64,000 bases of DNA from Cladobotryum mycophilum (Eukaryota > Ascomycota > Sordariomycetes > Hypocreales > Hypocreaceae). The notes beneath the pieces are model-generated. The model saw only the letters and a list, made by a program, of their open reading frames with translations. It ran no database searches and was not told where the DNA came from. The position numbers and the translations under genes are program-made. The stretch lies in assembly GCA_036429605.1 (NCBI GenBank), contig JAVFKD010000016.1:1-64000 (forward strand), written 5' to 3'. Of the stretch, positions 22,007-33,104 are shown one piece after another. Within the stretch, counting starts at the first letter, position 1. Each line of letters opens with the position of its first letter.

Positions 22007-23548
22007 CTATTGCAAGCGACGAACCTTGCTCTGCCGAGCTTTCTTCGGCCACGATGGGTCAGCCCTCCCCTCCCGCAACTGATCAGCCTTCTCCTCCCTA
22101 AACTCCTCAGCCTCATTCTCGCGCAGATATTCAGCCTTCTCTCTCTCCAAGCGTTCAGCGTTCTCCTCCTGAAGACGTTCGGCGTCATTCAGGATCCGGG
22201 CTCCCCGAAGATCGTCAATGGTTACCCAGGTTGCCAACCAGATAACCTGAAATTCCACTTGACCGTTGATCATGCGCACGTCGGCCAAATTCTCGATCTC
22301 GTATTCAGCACGATTGCTTATCGACACAAACCGCTTCTGTGGCACATCAGACCGTGGCGGGAGTGTCCGATTTTTGTTCGGCATCTGCTGCGGCAGGCTC
22401 TCGACTGGTCGGGTCTGTCGCTGTACCGTCGATAACCGCTGACTTCTACGTGGTTGCGCTCGCTCCCGCGTAGTCTGGCATTGTTTCCGCTGCTGGGGAA
22501 TGACGACCGATTCAGGGTTGGCCAGGCGGCCTTCGCACGCGGGGAAGGGGCTCTCAATTGCTGAAGGAAAGGCGGTTAACGATGTATACAGTAATGCAAA
22601 GCAGGTAAGGGTGGCTTACATCGACGAGTCAAATCATCTTTACCTGGTAAAATGCCCCTGAGCTGCTCGCTGGTTACGACTGGCCTAGGAGGCACATTAA
22701 TTTCACCATTCTGGTTTTCGGATGTGGGGGGCGTTGGGTTCCCTGGTATTATCCGTCAGTGGCGTATAACCATATTGTGAGATAGACAACACTGTATTAC
22801 CTTGTTCAGACGAGTTGTTGCTTGGTATCTTGTCGCAGTCATAGCTCATGAGCTTGTCCAAGAGTCCTTGGTTGGCATTGTTCTGACTATCGGATACCTT
22901 GGCTAGTGCAGCTGGTGCAATTTCCGGGAGAGCACCGTCGGGTCGAGTCTCCGGGCGCTCAGCTACTAAGCTGGAGCGAACGACAGATTCTCTAGAGTTA
23001 GGTTCGGAAATAGGTTGGTTGGCCTGGAAAGAAACTGAGGTTTTCATTGGTCGACTTGCCAGAGGATGGGTCGCAAAGTGTTGGCGATGAGAGGGACTGG
23101 AGGGTTTGGGTGATTCGGCCCTACGACGCTTCGACCTGGTGTGCAAGACAGGCTGGCCTGTAGTATGCACGAATCCGCTATGTACTTGAAGCGTTTCGCT
23201 CTCTCGAGCCAGTGCGTCGTTTGTTTGTGATTCCGGCAGAGGCCTCTTATGACCGCGAGGTTCAATGGGATGAGAAGGTCTCCCAGGGTCAAGTTCAGGG
23301 ATAGTTTGACAATAAGAACCATCCGGCGGGGAGGCCTTGAAGGCTTCCGAAGGAACATCCACCGGTGGGGGTTTTGACGATTGGATCATGAGGCTTGGCA
23401 AAGGAGGTTTAGCAAACCTGGTCCCGTAGCCCTCTGAATTGATACTTGGGGCAGATGGATCGACGAGATGCGACCAGCCACCAATGACCCCCGAAAACCC
23501 GTTTTGGATAGGGGGCAGGTGACGTGTAGGTGATCCTGGAAGAGACAT
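22007..23548 (-). CDS. Possible chromodomain-like protein with acidic coiled-coil tail, 466 aa
   Basis: Exons 22801-23548, 22644-22742 and 22007-22560; introns 22743-22800 (GTAATA...CCAG, TGACGGAT branch) and 22561-22643 (GTAAAG...CTTCAG). The joined frame is 467 codons. Residues 1-300 are disordered and Pro/Ser-rich with basic clusters (HTRSKRRRAES). Residues about 365-410 read EYEIENLADVRMINGQVEFQ then VIWLATWVTIDDLRG. This resembles the chromodomain pattern Y-x-V-E-x-I-L-D-x-R...YLVKW...TWEP, but the aromatic cage is only partly kept, so the assignment is tentative. The last 60 residues are a highly charged Glu/Arg/Lys helix (ENAERLEREKAEYLRENEAE). Chromatin-binding would fit but is inference. 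It lies next to an NLR and mobile-element debris. Confidence 0.6.
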
Positions 23549-24704
23549 CTTGTAGTCGCGAAATGATATAAAAAAGAGAATAGTTGAGAAGATTGTGGAT
23601 GATTAAAAACTGATGATCCTGACGTTTAACAGCATCAACTAACCCTTTTATACCCGGAATCATTAATGGGTATACACCAGGCTGGTTGCTCGAGTGACGT
23701 TAAACATTGCACACGTGGCCAATTGCAACCTGGACGATAACAGGTCTTTGACCGCCGTTAACCGGATGATTCCCCTTTCCCCTGGACTTGCTTGACGGCT
23801 GTGCAAACTGCGCAAATATAATCCTCCGCGCATTGACTCCTACACCTAAAGAGCGAAAGCAATTGGTCGCCATGAGGTGATTCTGGGCATACATATGACC
23901 ATCACCGGAGAAGCCGTTGGTCTAGACTCGAGAAACTGCTGCGGGCATGTAACACGACGCGGCACATCTTTCCGAGCCAGCGAATCAATCTGCTCGCGAT
24001 GGATATCAGGTCGCAGGTCGTGGGCCATCATCGGCGGTACTTTTGCTCATCAGCGATCCGCATATCATGCGTTGTCATGCGCCTTCCGTGAACACCCGGG
24101 CAGGTGATAGCAAGACGCAACTGACGCTTTGAATGGCGCCCGAGGACACGTCATCGGGGCTTGACCAAGGCCGCTCGTCGCAGATCACAGGTAGGGCGGC
24201 GCTGGCTGGCGTGTTCGGTAGAGAATTGTCGGTTACAGCGTAGTTGGTCTCTTAGAAGAGAGAGAGAGCTGCTCTTTTCCATGCTGTCAATGCTACTGCA
24301 CCAAATATCAGTAATCTAGATAACGGACGCATAGGGGGAGAGTTACAAACACAAGAACTTACTGAAGACGCGGTACAAGTTTGAGGGCGAGGGTTGTGCG
24401 AAGGCAAATGCGGCAGAGAAGAGGCTGGGCGATGCCGGCGCCGGCGCGATCAATGGACTAGCCAGCCAGGATAGGCACATGGAGGGGCATTAGAAGTGGA
24501 AGAAGGGAATGGAGAAACAGTCAAGACTCGCAGGGAGGGGGACGCGGTCTTATAGAAATCGCTAAAGCAGCGCGCGGTTAAAAGTGGAGATTTTTGGTCG
24601 GGAGGGGCAGGCGGTGTAATTTGCAACGACGCACAATACATTTATTTAATTAATTACTAATATTAATATAATAGAAGATTCACGCGCAAGATAAGCATTT
24701 AGTT
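23549..24704. other. Spacer; possible truncated gene start on the minus strand
   Basis: About 1.15 kb upstream of the chromodomain-like gene. GC-rich around 23900-24200. A GA-repeat stretch (24258-24273) lies within a 43-codon minus-strand frame beginning at an ATG near 24284 (MEKSSSLSLLRDQLRC), preceded by pyrimidine-rich sequence at 24490-24600. It may be the 5' end of a gene cut off by rearrangement, but nothing confirms that. Confidence 0.3.
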
Positions 24705-25313
24705 TTGCGACTAAATATGGCATGGACAGTCTTTGATAAGTATTATAGTTTAACAGACTTGTCTGTTTACTATGCTGCTAGTCTAATCTTTCACCCGAGC
24801 CTTCGTATGAAATATATACAGCGTACTTGGAAGCCAAAGTGGAAGCAAACAGCCCTCAAAGCTGTAAAAGCTCTTTGGATAGCACATCGTGAGACACCAT
24901 TACCCCTAACCTGGTCACAGACTTCATATGAGAAAGACCAGTTTTCTATTAAGGTTGGTAAAGATATTACCCACTTTGCTAAGGCAGCTCTAGATATAAG
25001 GTCTCAGATAGTTCGTCCCTCAAGTGAGGATGAATATGAGGATTATATCTTGGGAGAACCATATGATATTAGGGAGCAATCGCCAATAGCATGGTGGTGT
25101 GAATCGGGCCAAAGACAACGATATCCTAGACTTTCTTACTTAGCTATTAAGATCCTTTCCATGCCAGCAATGAGTGCTGAGCCAGAGAGAATCTTTTCAG
25201 CTACACGTCGTACGATCTCTTGGGAAAGGTCCCAACTATCACCGGATATGATTGAGAAGGGGGAATGCTTAAAGCATTGGCACCAGTCTGGTATCTTACT
25301 TACTGAGGATTAG
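24705..25313 (+). pseudogene. hAT-family transposase, C-terminal remnant
   Basis: An open frame of about 200 codons without a proper start. It shows the typical hAT C-terminal features: a segment WTVFDKYYSLTDLSVYYAAS and the hAT dimerisation region near the end (SPIAWWCE...YPRLSYLAIKILSMPAMSAEPERIFS, then a helix with MIEKGECLKHW). The intact family has about 600-800 residues, so the RNase H-like catalytic N-terminal and middle parts are missing. Frame and codons are otherwise undamaged over this length, pointing to truncation rather than slow decay. Confidence 0.85.
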
Positions 25314-25571
25314 CTATATTTTTGAATAGGTCCAGTTAGTTATGTCTTCAGATTAAGAAAAAAGCAGGAAAGTTCATATTTCTTTCGTATTTGTATAAGT
25401 GCATTTACTTAGCTAGAGACTGTATGAATGGAAATGGAACGCATTACCAGCTTGGGAGTAGAATAGTGCACGGACCATCTAATTTATTCGGAATACTGAA
25501 TAATTCAGAATAACCTGGATTATTCAGCAGTATTCATTCAGAATCCGAATACCGTATTCTAGCCCACCCTG
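25314..25571. mobile_element. 3' end of the hAT element with terminal inverted repeat
   Basis: After the stop codon, subterminal ATTCAGAAT/GAATCCGAAT words are followed by an end which reads, on the minus strand, CAGGGTGGGCTAGAATACGG, a typical hAT terminus. The boundary is placed at 25571. The partner terminus was not found upstream, so the left half of the element has been lost; an 8-bp target duplication cannot be tested. Confidence 0.6.
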
Positions 25572-26005
25572 CGCTTGAGTGGCTTGGGACAGACATCTTC
25601 GGCCTGCCCACGTTCTTGCTTTCTTCGATAGTTAGAGACATTTTTGAACATTCATGATAATCTAGCTCTTGGCTTTACTCCACAGTCCCGTATGAATCGC
25701 TCATCATTATTAATGACTACGCTATTGTAATCTACTTCTACTGCGTCCTAGACAACCTGGAACAGGCTGTAGCCTATTTTCATACCGCATGACCTATCAA
25801 AGCTCGTTGTCAACTGAGTTGACTGGAAAGTATGCACTATAAATTAGGCTAGCATGTAGAAACTTGAAGATGCAGCGGCTAACAATCGGGATCAATGTCG
25901 GCAACGGAAGACCTTAAACCTTGGTCTATGCACTAAAGTTTATCCTGATTTGCTGCCTGGTCTTGAGAAAATATATGTTAGTAGTAGACCTAGAAATTGA
26001 TAGGA
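25572..26005. other. Spacer
   Basis: No gene recognised. Confidence 0.4.
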
Positions 26006-28448
26006 CTAAACGTACTGATAGATATATTGTTGTAGGTCATCCTCAGGTTTTACCTCTATGTTATGTAAACGGGATAAATGAGTGCGAAAGTTGTCTGCTC
26101 TAGGCCATATCTTCAGCCTGTTGATGCAGGCCCCGTGTTTGCAAATGTATGCCGGCCTATGTTGGTCATGCTCTTTATGAACAGTCCGCAAATGCCTAGC
26201 TAGATCATTTGGTGTACTGAAGCCACGGTCTACCTCAGACCTATTGCAATTTAAATACGTACACTTATAAGGCTTATTATGACGCTGAGTATGCTTGCTA
26301 AGTAATGTTAGTCTAAGATTCTAAAATACTCTTGTATTAACTTACTTTAGCTCAGACTTTGTCTTGACTGGGGTGTTACAAGTAGGAGAATAGAATTTGC
26401 GGTTGGTTGGAGGGCCCAACGGAAGAAAATCTGGTTCTTCCAACCCCTGAGTGGAAGTTGATAGCCAGTTTGCAATGGAGTTAGACTCTCGAGATGTGGA
26501 TCCCGATATCGATGTCACAAGAGCCTCCGTCGGTCTCAATGACCCCGAAATTTTCTGATCATCTGTCCCAGCAGAGATTTATAAGTCAACATCATCTGAT
26601 AAAGTTTTGTTTTGCCCCTCGTCAGGCTGTTGATAGTATGGCTGGGTACGCTGGGGTTTTGTGGACTGCCATTTTTGGACCACTCTACTTCTAGAAACTC
26701 ACCTGCAACATCCTGCTCCGCCAAGCTTATATTCATGGGGTTTATCTCTTGCCTCAGCCGACTTGCGGCTCTAAAATCTCCCACAATTAGTTTCATGGGA
26801 GGCCGTAACTGCGAGCTAAGATTGTTGTATTCTACAATCTCTTCACTAGCTGGTTCTTCTCTACTGTCAGAAAATTGCTGCACTGTAGAAATTTCGCTAT
26901 AGGTGGAGTCAGCTTCTTCATTCTCGTAATCTTCTATTCCACGAGGAATAGCGAAAAGTGCAAGCTGTTCTTGATGCGCAGCTACATGCCGCTTGTAGCG
27001 ATTTGAGCTCACAACGATATCCTCATCCATGGCATCCCCTCTAATCGTTGCTTTGGCGCGCAGTCTTGTGGCCCAATCGTCACAAAGTGGGCAATCTCGA
27101 GCTTTGAAGGCCGTTTGAGACGTCCGACCACTGTTCTGTAGGGCTCGAAGTTGATGATCTGGAAACGGCCCGTGAGCATTTGTGATATGGGTCCTTAGAT
27201 GAGACTGGCTCGAGAACGATTTATCGCCACAGAGTGAACAGGTGTACTGAGATCGATGAACTTCCAACTCATGTTGAAACCAGCTATTTCTATCACCAAA
27301 GAGCTCCGAGCTGCAGCTTGACCTTCCCAGTGTGCACATATAAGGCCTGAGATCGCCAAACGCATGAGAACTTGCAGTTGAACCCAGTTAGCGAAAACCC
27401 TGTAATTACTTATTCGTAAATAGTACGTACCGCCAGGCTGCTTCCCCTTTTGTGGATTGTAATGTGAAGCAAAGCGGGCACTCAAACGGTTCACCGTTCT
27501 GGGAAATATCTGACAATCGTGGCAACTTAAGAACAGACAATGCGCTCGTGGCCGTTGACGTGGATATGAATGAAATAGTATCATCGTTTTCTTCTTCTTC
27601 CTCTACATCAACATACAGTTCTGGAAGAAGTGTGTCGAACTTCAATGTGGTTGCCTTGCTGGACAATCTTAAAGTCGTGGCAGCTTCAGCTTTCAGCGCA
27701 ATGTCCAACGGCACATCGTCTACCGCGAGGCGAGCTTTGTGATCTCTGCAATATTTGATGAACTGCCGCCGTTTGGTAATGCCCTTGCCTAATCTTTCGG
27801 CTAACCAATCGTGCTCTTTGCTACTCATCTTTGGATGCTTCGCTTTCACATAGTCGACGTCAAAAGACTCTGGGAAGACAAACTTGGATGATCGGAGAGC
27901 GCGTTCGAATCGAGTATCTGGAGCCGACTTTCTAACGAGAACACCTATGCGGAATAGAGTTTTGATGTCATCTGAGATTAAGTCCATTATCATGTGAGCC
28001 TCATCGGGCGGCTCGTCGGCTTCATCAGAACCAGAGTCGACATCATTTTCCGATTCATCGTCAGAGACCATATTGCGATTCGGACGTTGCCCACGAATGA
28101 TGCTAGACACTGTGGCAATGTCAGAATTTGGACATCCCATCTCTCGCTGGGTCTCATCTTACGGTCGTCGATATCTTCCATAAGGTTGTCAAGTTGTTGG
28201 CTGATTTGCTCTCGTACCTCAGGCGCTGCAGAAGCTCTATGATCTAGCGAAAGCTTCGATTTCGGCTCGCGCAAGGCTCCAAGATTTCCTGCCCAAAGAA
28301 TGAATCTCTCTAAGGCGTCTATAATGGCCGAAATCGACACCTCGCACGGAACTTGTCCATCGTTAAGCTCATTTCTCAGCTTGGTCAGATTTCGCTGTAC
28401 TGCGCGAGTCTTTGAGGCCAAAGATGAGCCATCGCCTGCGTCGCCCAT
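26006..28448 (-). pseudogene. Fungal C2H2 zinc-finger protein, probably inactivated
   Basis: Exons 28163-28448, 27431-28109, 26346-27370 and 26006-26297; introns of 53, 60 and 48 nt with GTAAGA, GTACGT and GTAAGT donors. Start MGDAGDGSSLASKTRAVQ at 28448. The N-terminal helical domain (ALERFILWAGNLGALREP) and middle match a large family of fungal proteins with atypical fingers: FECPLCFTLQ, the segment CTLGRSSCSSELFGDRNSWF, YTCSLCGDKSFSSQSHLRTH, and CPLCDDW followed by RYKRHVAAHQEQLALFAIPR. A second C2H2 group follows in the last exon (KCTYLNC, YICKHGACI). The frame changes at the five-T run 26672-26676 (one base short), and TAA at 26579-26581 interrupts the restored frame. With the run corrected the total is 761 codons including that stop. 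It diverges from the DUF7580-type gene at 28714. Function of the family unknown. Confidence 0.7.
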
Positions 28449-28713
28449 TATGCTAAACCAATATCTGTATTTGAACCTTCTCTTCAGGATATTGAATGTT
28501 CCATAAGCCTCATAAACCAGCCCAGTTTTGTTTGGAAGCATCATATTCGTCCCCAAGTCCCACATGGAGTACCCCGCTCCTGTGATACATGAGGCTGATC
28601 GCCGATAGGTCAATATTGCTTACAATTCATGCATGATCATCCATCTGGGTCTTATTTAGCATCCTGTGCCGCTCTCATTCCGCCTCAATCTAGACACAGC
28701 ACTGATAGACATC
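28449..28713. promoter_or_regulatory. Shared divergent promoter of the C2H2 and DUF7580 genes
   Basis: Only 265 bp separate the two start codons. No clear TATA or factor site was picked out. The short spacing implies common control; this is inference. Confidence 0.4.
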
Positions 28714-30586
28714 ATGTCTGGGTTTGACACAACCGGAATTGTCCTTAGTGCGTTTTCTCTAGCTATCAATGCCGTAGAAAATTATCGCGAGTTGGCAACC
28801 CGTCTCGGCATCTTCTATAAGATCAAGCACGAGTATCGGAAATGCAGTAACGAGCTCAAAGTACAGCAGGTCGCGCTCACGATCCACTTGAAAGAACTAC
28901 TACTTCCACTTGCTATCGATGATGGGGCTATCCAGAAGCTCATAGATAACCCTGGCGGCGACCTATGGGATGACGACTCAATTGCCGACCTTCTTCAGGA
29001 ACGACTGAGAGGTAGATACGACCTATATCTTGACTATATCAAGGGAATGGAGCATGTTATGGAGAGGCTTATCGATGAGCTCGCTTTGGATTCGGATGTT
29101 GTTCAAGAGAGATTAAAAGAAGGTAACGTGAGTAGATCGGAGGTTGATAGCCTGGAACTGGCAATCTGACTTGCATAGAAACATCCATCCGGCATTGCCC
29201 GTGTCAAGTCCGCCCTTGGAAAAGATAGAACGACATTCCAGATGTACAGATTAAGGTTCAGCAACAGTGAATCCACACGCACCAAATTGTTCACCGAACT
29301 GCAAGGCTACAACGGCAAGCTCGAGAAGCTCCTAGACTCTAGCGACAGAGAGTCTCGCCTCGTTCAACAAAGGACTTCGGCTAAGCAAGCTATTGCTTTA
29401 GAAAGCACAATCTGTAACTTCTGGGTTCAAGCAGCCAGACTTTTCAAGGCACTGGCAGCATCGTGGAATGGCTGTTGCAGCGAGCAACACTCTGCAAAAC
29501 TACTGCTTCAACACACCTCCAGCAAACAGACCGAATTTGAGTTGTTGTTTGTGAGGTCATTGCCATCGTACTGGAGAATGCAGAGAACAAGAATTGCTAG
29601 GGGGAAGACATGGTGTCAGCATCCGCATCAATGAAACAGACGATTACCCTGAAGGAGGCACTTCCGATTCGTCAGTCAAGGTCGCCAAGTCATCGAACAA
29701 GCATGCCGACCAAATCAGCCATGAAGGGAAAGGGTTCTGCTACAGCCACTGCGCTTCTTGTGTGAGACATTCTCGGATCAGTATATATCTACCATGTTAC
29801 CAACTGACAGATTGCAGGCCCCCGCCATCAATTACACTTACTTCAGTGCAAGCTAGCCCTCATCTTGGTATACACCAGCCAATAGTAGATCTCTGTAGCG
29901 CTCTCAACGGGCCAGACGACTCGTGTTGTGGCTTCCTGTGTCTTGAACAGGAAGACTGTCGGTATTTTGTGTATACTCTATCGTCGCAGACCAGAGAGTC
30001 CTTTATTTCCATTACGCTTGACGATATTATTCGTGGCGCCGTATCCCCACCTCCGACTCGAAAGCGAAGATATCTCATATCTTTGATGCTATCATCTTCA
30101 TTCCTACAGCTGAGTAACACGGCATGGCTGTCGTCATCCTTCCAAAAAGAGTCTATTTCATTTTTCAGCGACCCATCTAACCCCAACATTTTCCTTCTCG
30201 ATAAACCTCACATTGCTTGCGACTTTTCAGCGTGTTCTTCTTCAGAACCTACAGGAACCACCGTTATTCAATCTTTATTAGACCAGCTGGGTATGTTACT
30301 CCTCGAACTGTGTTACGGCAAACCCCTCGACGATCAGCCGGAGAGAAAGGCATGGCCCCAAGGTTCGAGCTTACAGGAAAAGGCTGTATTTGACCTCATG
30401 GCCGCACGAGACTGGCAATGCGGCGTAAATGAAGAGGCTGGGCTTGCATACTCGGAGGCGGTTGCATGGTGTCTCGGGGGCAACAGGAGCACGCCACCAG
30501 ATGTGTGGAGACAGGAGATGCTCAGGAGAGTAGTGCAGCCGCTGCAAAGATGTCAGGAGTTTTTCGATAGTGCATCTGCTTTTTAA
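28714..30586 (+). CDS. DUF7580-type fungal protein, 588 aa
   Basis: Exons 28714-29127, 29179-29761 and 29818-30586; introns 29128-29178 (GTGAGT...ATAG) and 29762-29817 (GTGAGA...TTGCAG). The N-terminus MSGFDTTGIVLSAFSLAINA plus the helical segment (YRKCSNELKVQQVALTIHLK, YIKGMEHVMERLIDELA) is typical of fungal helical N-terminal domains related to those of prion-inhibition and NLR-associated proteins. The C-terminal half is the DUF7580 region (IVDLCSALN, EDCRYFVYTLSSQ, LMLSSSFLQLSNTAWL, DQLGMLLLELCYGKPLDD), which has a kinase-like feel but no catalytic motifs that I can see. The frame breaks at the five-G run 29600-29604; one more base gives 589 codons. Role unknown; members often occur near NLR-like genes. 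Confidence 0.72.
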
Positions 30587-32243
30587 GAATGGGTCCCAAG
30601 GGCTATTCTACCAGAGGATCGCCCTGACGGAGGCGAGTGAATGAAAGCGAAGCTATCTACACTACTACTTTAGGCAGGAGGGGCCAACCCCACCATGTAT
30701 CAATATTCTCATTCACCGTGGCTAAGTCTAAAGTGATCATTGGAAGTACAGAAGAAATACCATAAAATGAAGAAGATAACCTATCAAGTAGTTTACTCGG
30801 GCTTACTATATCATGTTGCGCGAACTTTTACCCGTCGTTGGTACCCCAACTAATAACACCACTGCCAGAAATTTAAATGCACTGGAACGATTGAATACTG
30901 TTAGACAAGCTGTCTAGTAACTAGGTAGCTAATCATACTCGTGGTTGGAGACCAACGCAGCAATCATTGGGATCCCTATGCCTATCGCTCTGAATATAAT
31001 AAATCGCAAACACATCTTTACAAACACACCAAATAGCATCACAATCATGGTGAACAACTTAATCCCCAAGCAAGTTTGCTTGCATACACAATTCAATTTA
31101 TATCTAGTGGCCGGCCGGATCCCCATTGTTGCCCTTAATTCCCCTCGTTACCTATAATTCCTCCCATTTTCCATAATTCCCCTTGTTACTCATAATTCCC
31201 TACATCACTCTTTATTTCTACCACTCTTAATCTCTACCGCATTTGTTTTATTATTATCTATTATTATTACCGTCTTCACCTCTTGCTTTGAGCTGTACCC
31301 TACCCTACACGAGTGTCGAGCTGGTCAGACACCTTACCCATTGAGAACAAGCACCAGTCTGCGAGGTGCATTGTTAGCCATTCACCATTGGGTTCGTGCA
31401 TTCACGGCAGTCGAATTCTCCGGGATTACTCCAGATTAGTTCAGCATTATCATACACTCTGTTCAGCAATCTGGCCCCCGACGAAGCCGGTTGCACGTCT
31501 GCAGTGCGACCGTGGTCACATGCGATCCAATCACAAAGATTCACGGCGTTGGAATTAACTTGTCACTTATTAACGTTCTTATGACATTGTTTATCCCCGA
31601 TTTCATTCAGCCGAGTGATGGATAAGCCAACTCCAGTTCTCCCGAGCCATTGTCCGACCGACTTACTTGGACAATCCTCACAACTGAGGCGACTTCTAGA
31701 TCGCCTACTATGAGCCCGTTGACCAAGATTTGCACAAGGCTTGCATCTCGTGTCTACTAATTCATTTACTAAGTAATTATCAAGAAATTTCCAATCCAAT
31801 TGAATACGAATCCGCATCTTGTTCATCAGCAAACTCTATCCCACCTTTGCTTGATTGCAATGCCTTGGATAAGCTCTTATTCATCGAGGGGTATCCCGGA
31901 TGTAATGACATCATCGTTCATCCGGGTCCCCTCTCCACGAAAAAGTCTTGTCGATGCCACCACAAATTTGCCATCCATTGCCTCTTCCGCCAGTCAATTC
32001 TCTTGTCCTGAGATTCAACCATTACCCTTCAGTACTAGTTCACCCTCCACGTCATTATGGAGGGTAGCAAAATGTTTCTGTTGCGGGCCGTAGAATGTGT
32101 GCTTCTTATTCTCCGGTCTTCCCCGTTGGACTTTGGACAAACTATTTAAACTGACGTTATATCCTCTTTGTCGTTGCTATTCACTCGTCAATCTCATCCC
32201 CATAGACTTCAAGGTTAAAAACGTTCTCCATACGTCATTCATC
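30587..32243. other. Spacer with repeat remnant; promoter of the mannitol dehydrogenase
   Basis: No gene. 31128-31260 is a pyrimidine-rich stretch built of CTTAATTCCCCTCGTTAC-like units, related to 53085-53230 and, inverted, to 51828-51915. Confidence 0.5.
31128..31260. repeat. Dispersed repeat remnant (ATAATTCCCCTTGTTAC units)
   Basis: Three to four degenerate copies of ATAATTCC(C/T)CTTGTTACTC, followed by TATTTCTACCACTCTTAATCT...TTTGTTTTATTA. The same order is seen at 53085-53230, so this is a fragment of the same repeat family. Confidence 0.5.
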
Positions 32244-33104
32244 ATGCCTCAGCCAATCCCCACTGCCAGCCGCCTCCTCGACCTCTTCAGCCTCAAGGGC
32301 AAGGTCGTAGTCGTCACCGGAGCCTCCGGACCTCGCGGCATGGGCATCGAAGCTGCTCGAGGCTGTGCTGAGATGGGTGCCGACATTGCCATTACCTATT
32401 CTTCCCGCAAGGAGGGTGCTGAGAAGAATGTCGAGGAGCTCCAGAAGGAGTACGGCGTCAAGGTCAGGGCGTACAAGGTCAAGATTGACGACTACGCTGA
32501 GGTCGAGCGCTTCGTCAATGAGGTGGTTTCTGACTTTGGAAAGATTGATGCTTTCATTGCCAAGTACGTTTTAGCTCCCATGATCTAATTGAGTTGTGCC
32601 TCTTTACTGACCTTTCTCGACAGTGCGGGCGCAACCGCCAACAGCGGCGTCGTCGACGGCTCCTCTCAGGAATGGGATAGAGTCATCCAGACCGATCTCT
32701 CCGGAACTGCCTACTGCGCCAAGGCCGTCGGCGCACACTTCAAGAAACAGGGCCACGGCTCCTTTGTCATCACAGCGTCCATGTCGGGCCACGTCGCCAA
32801 CTACCCACAAGAGCAGACGTCGTACAACGTGGCCAAGGCTGGCTGCATTCACCTCGCTCGCTCGCTCGCCAATGAGTGGCGTGACTTTGCCCGTGTGAAC
32901 AGCATATCGCCGGGATACATTGACACCGGTCTGTCCGACTTCATCGACGAGGGGACACAGGAATTGTGGAGGAGCATGATTCCCATGGGACGAAATGGCG
33001 ATGCGAAGGAGTTGAAGGGTGCTTATGTGTACCTTGTTAGTGATGCCAGTACATATACGACCGGTGCGGATATTGTCATTGATGGCGGCTACACTACCCG
33101 ATAG
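32244..33104 (+). CDS. NADP-dependent mannitol dehydrogenase (short-chain dehydrogenase)
   Basis: Interconverts fructose and mannitol with NADP(H) in the cytosol; mannitol is a storage and stress polyol of fungi. Exons 32244-32563 and 32624-33104 (266 aa, the usual length for this class); the 60-nt intron with GTACGT donor and GACAG acceptor lies in the codon of the N in IANAGAT. Signature elements: cofactor loop VVVTGASGPRGMG near residue 25, NAGATANSG, catalytic Ser in VITASMSGH, YxxxK in SYNVAKAG, and C-terminal GADIVIDGGYTTR. The motifs fit fungal mannitol dehydrogenase and the closely related Sou2-type sorbose reductases; the substrate preference between these is inferred. The codon use is strongly C-biased, as in well-expressed genes. 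Confidence 0.88.
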
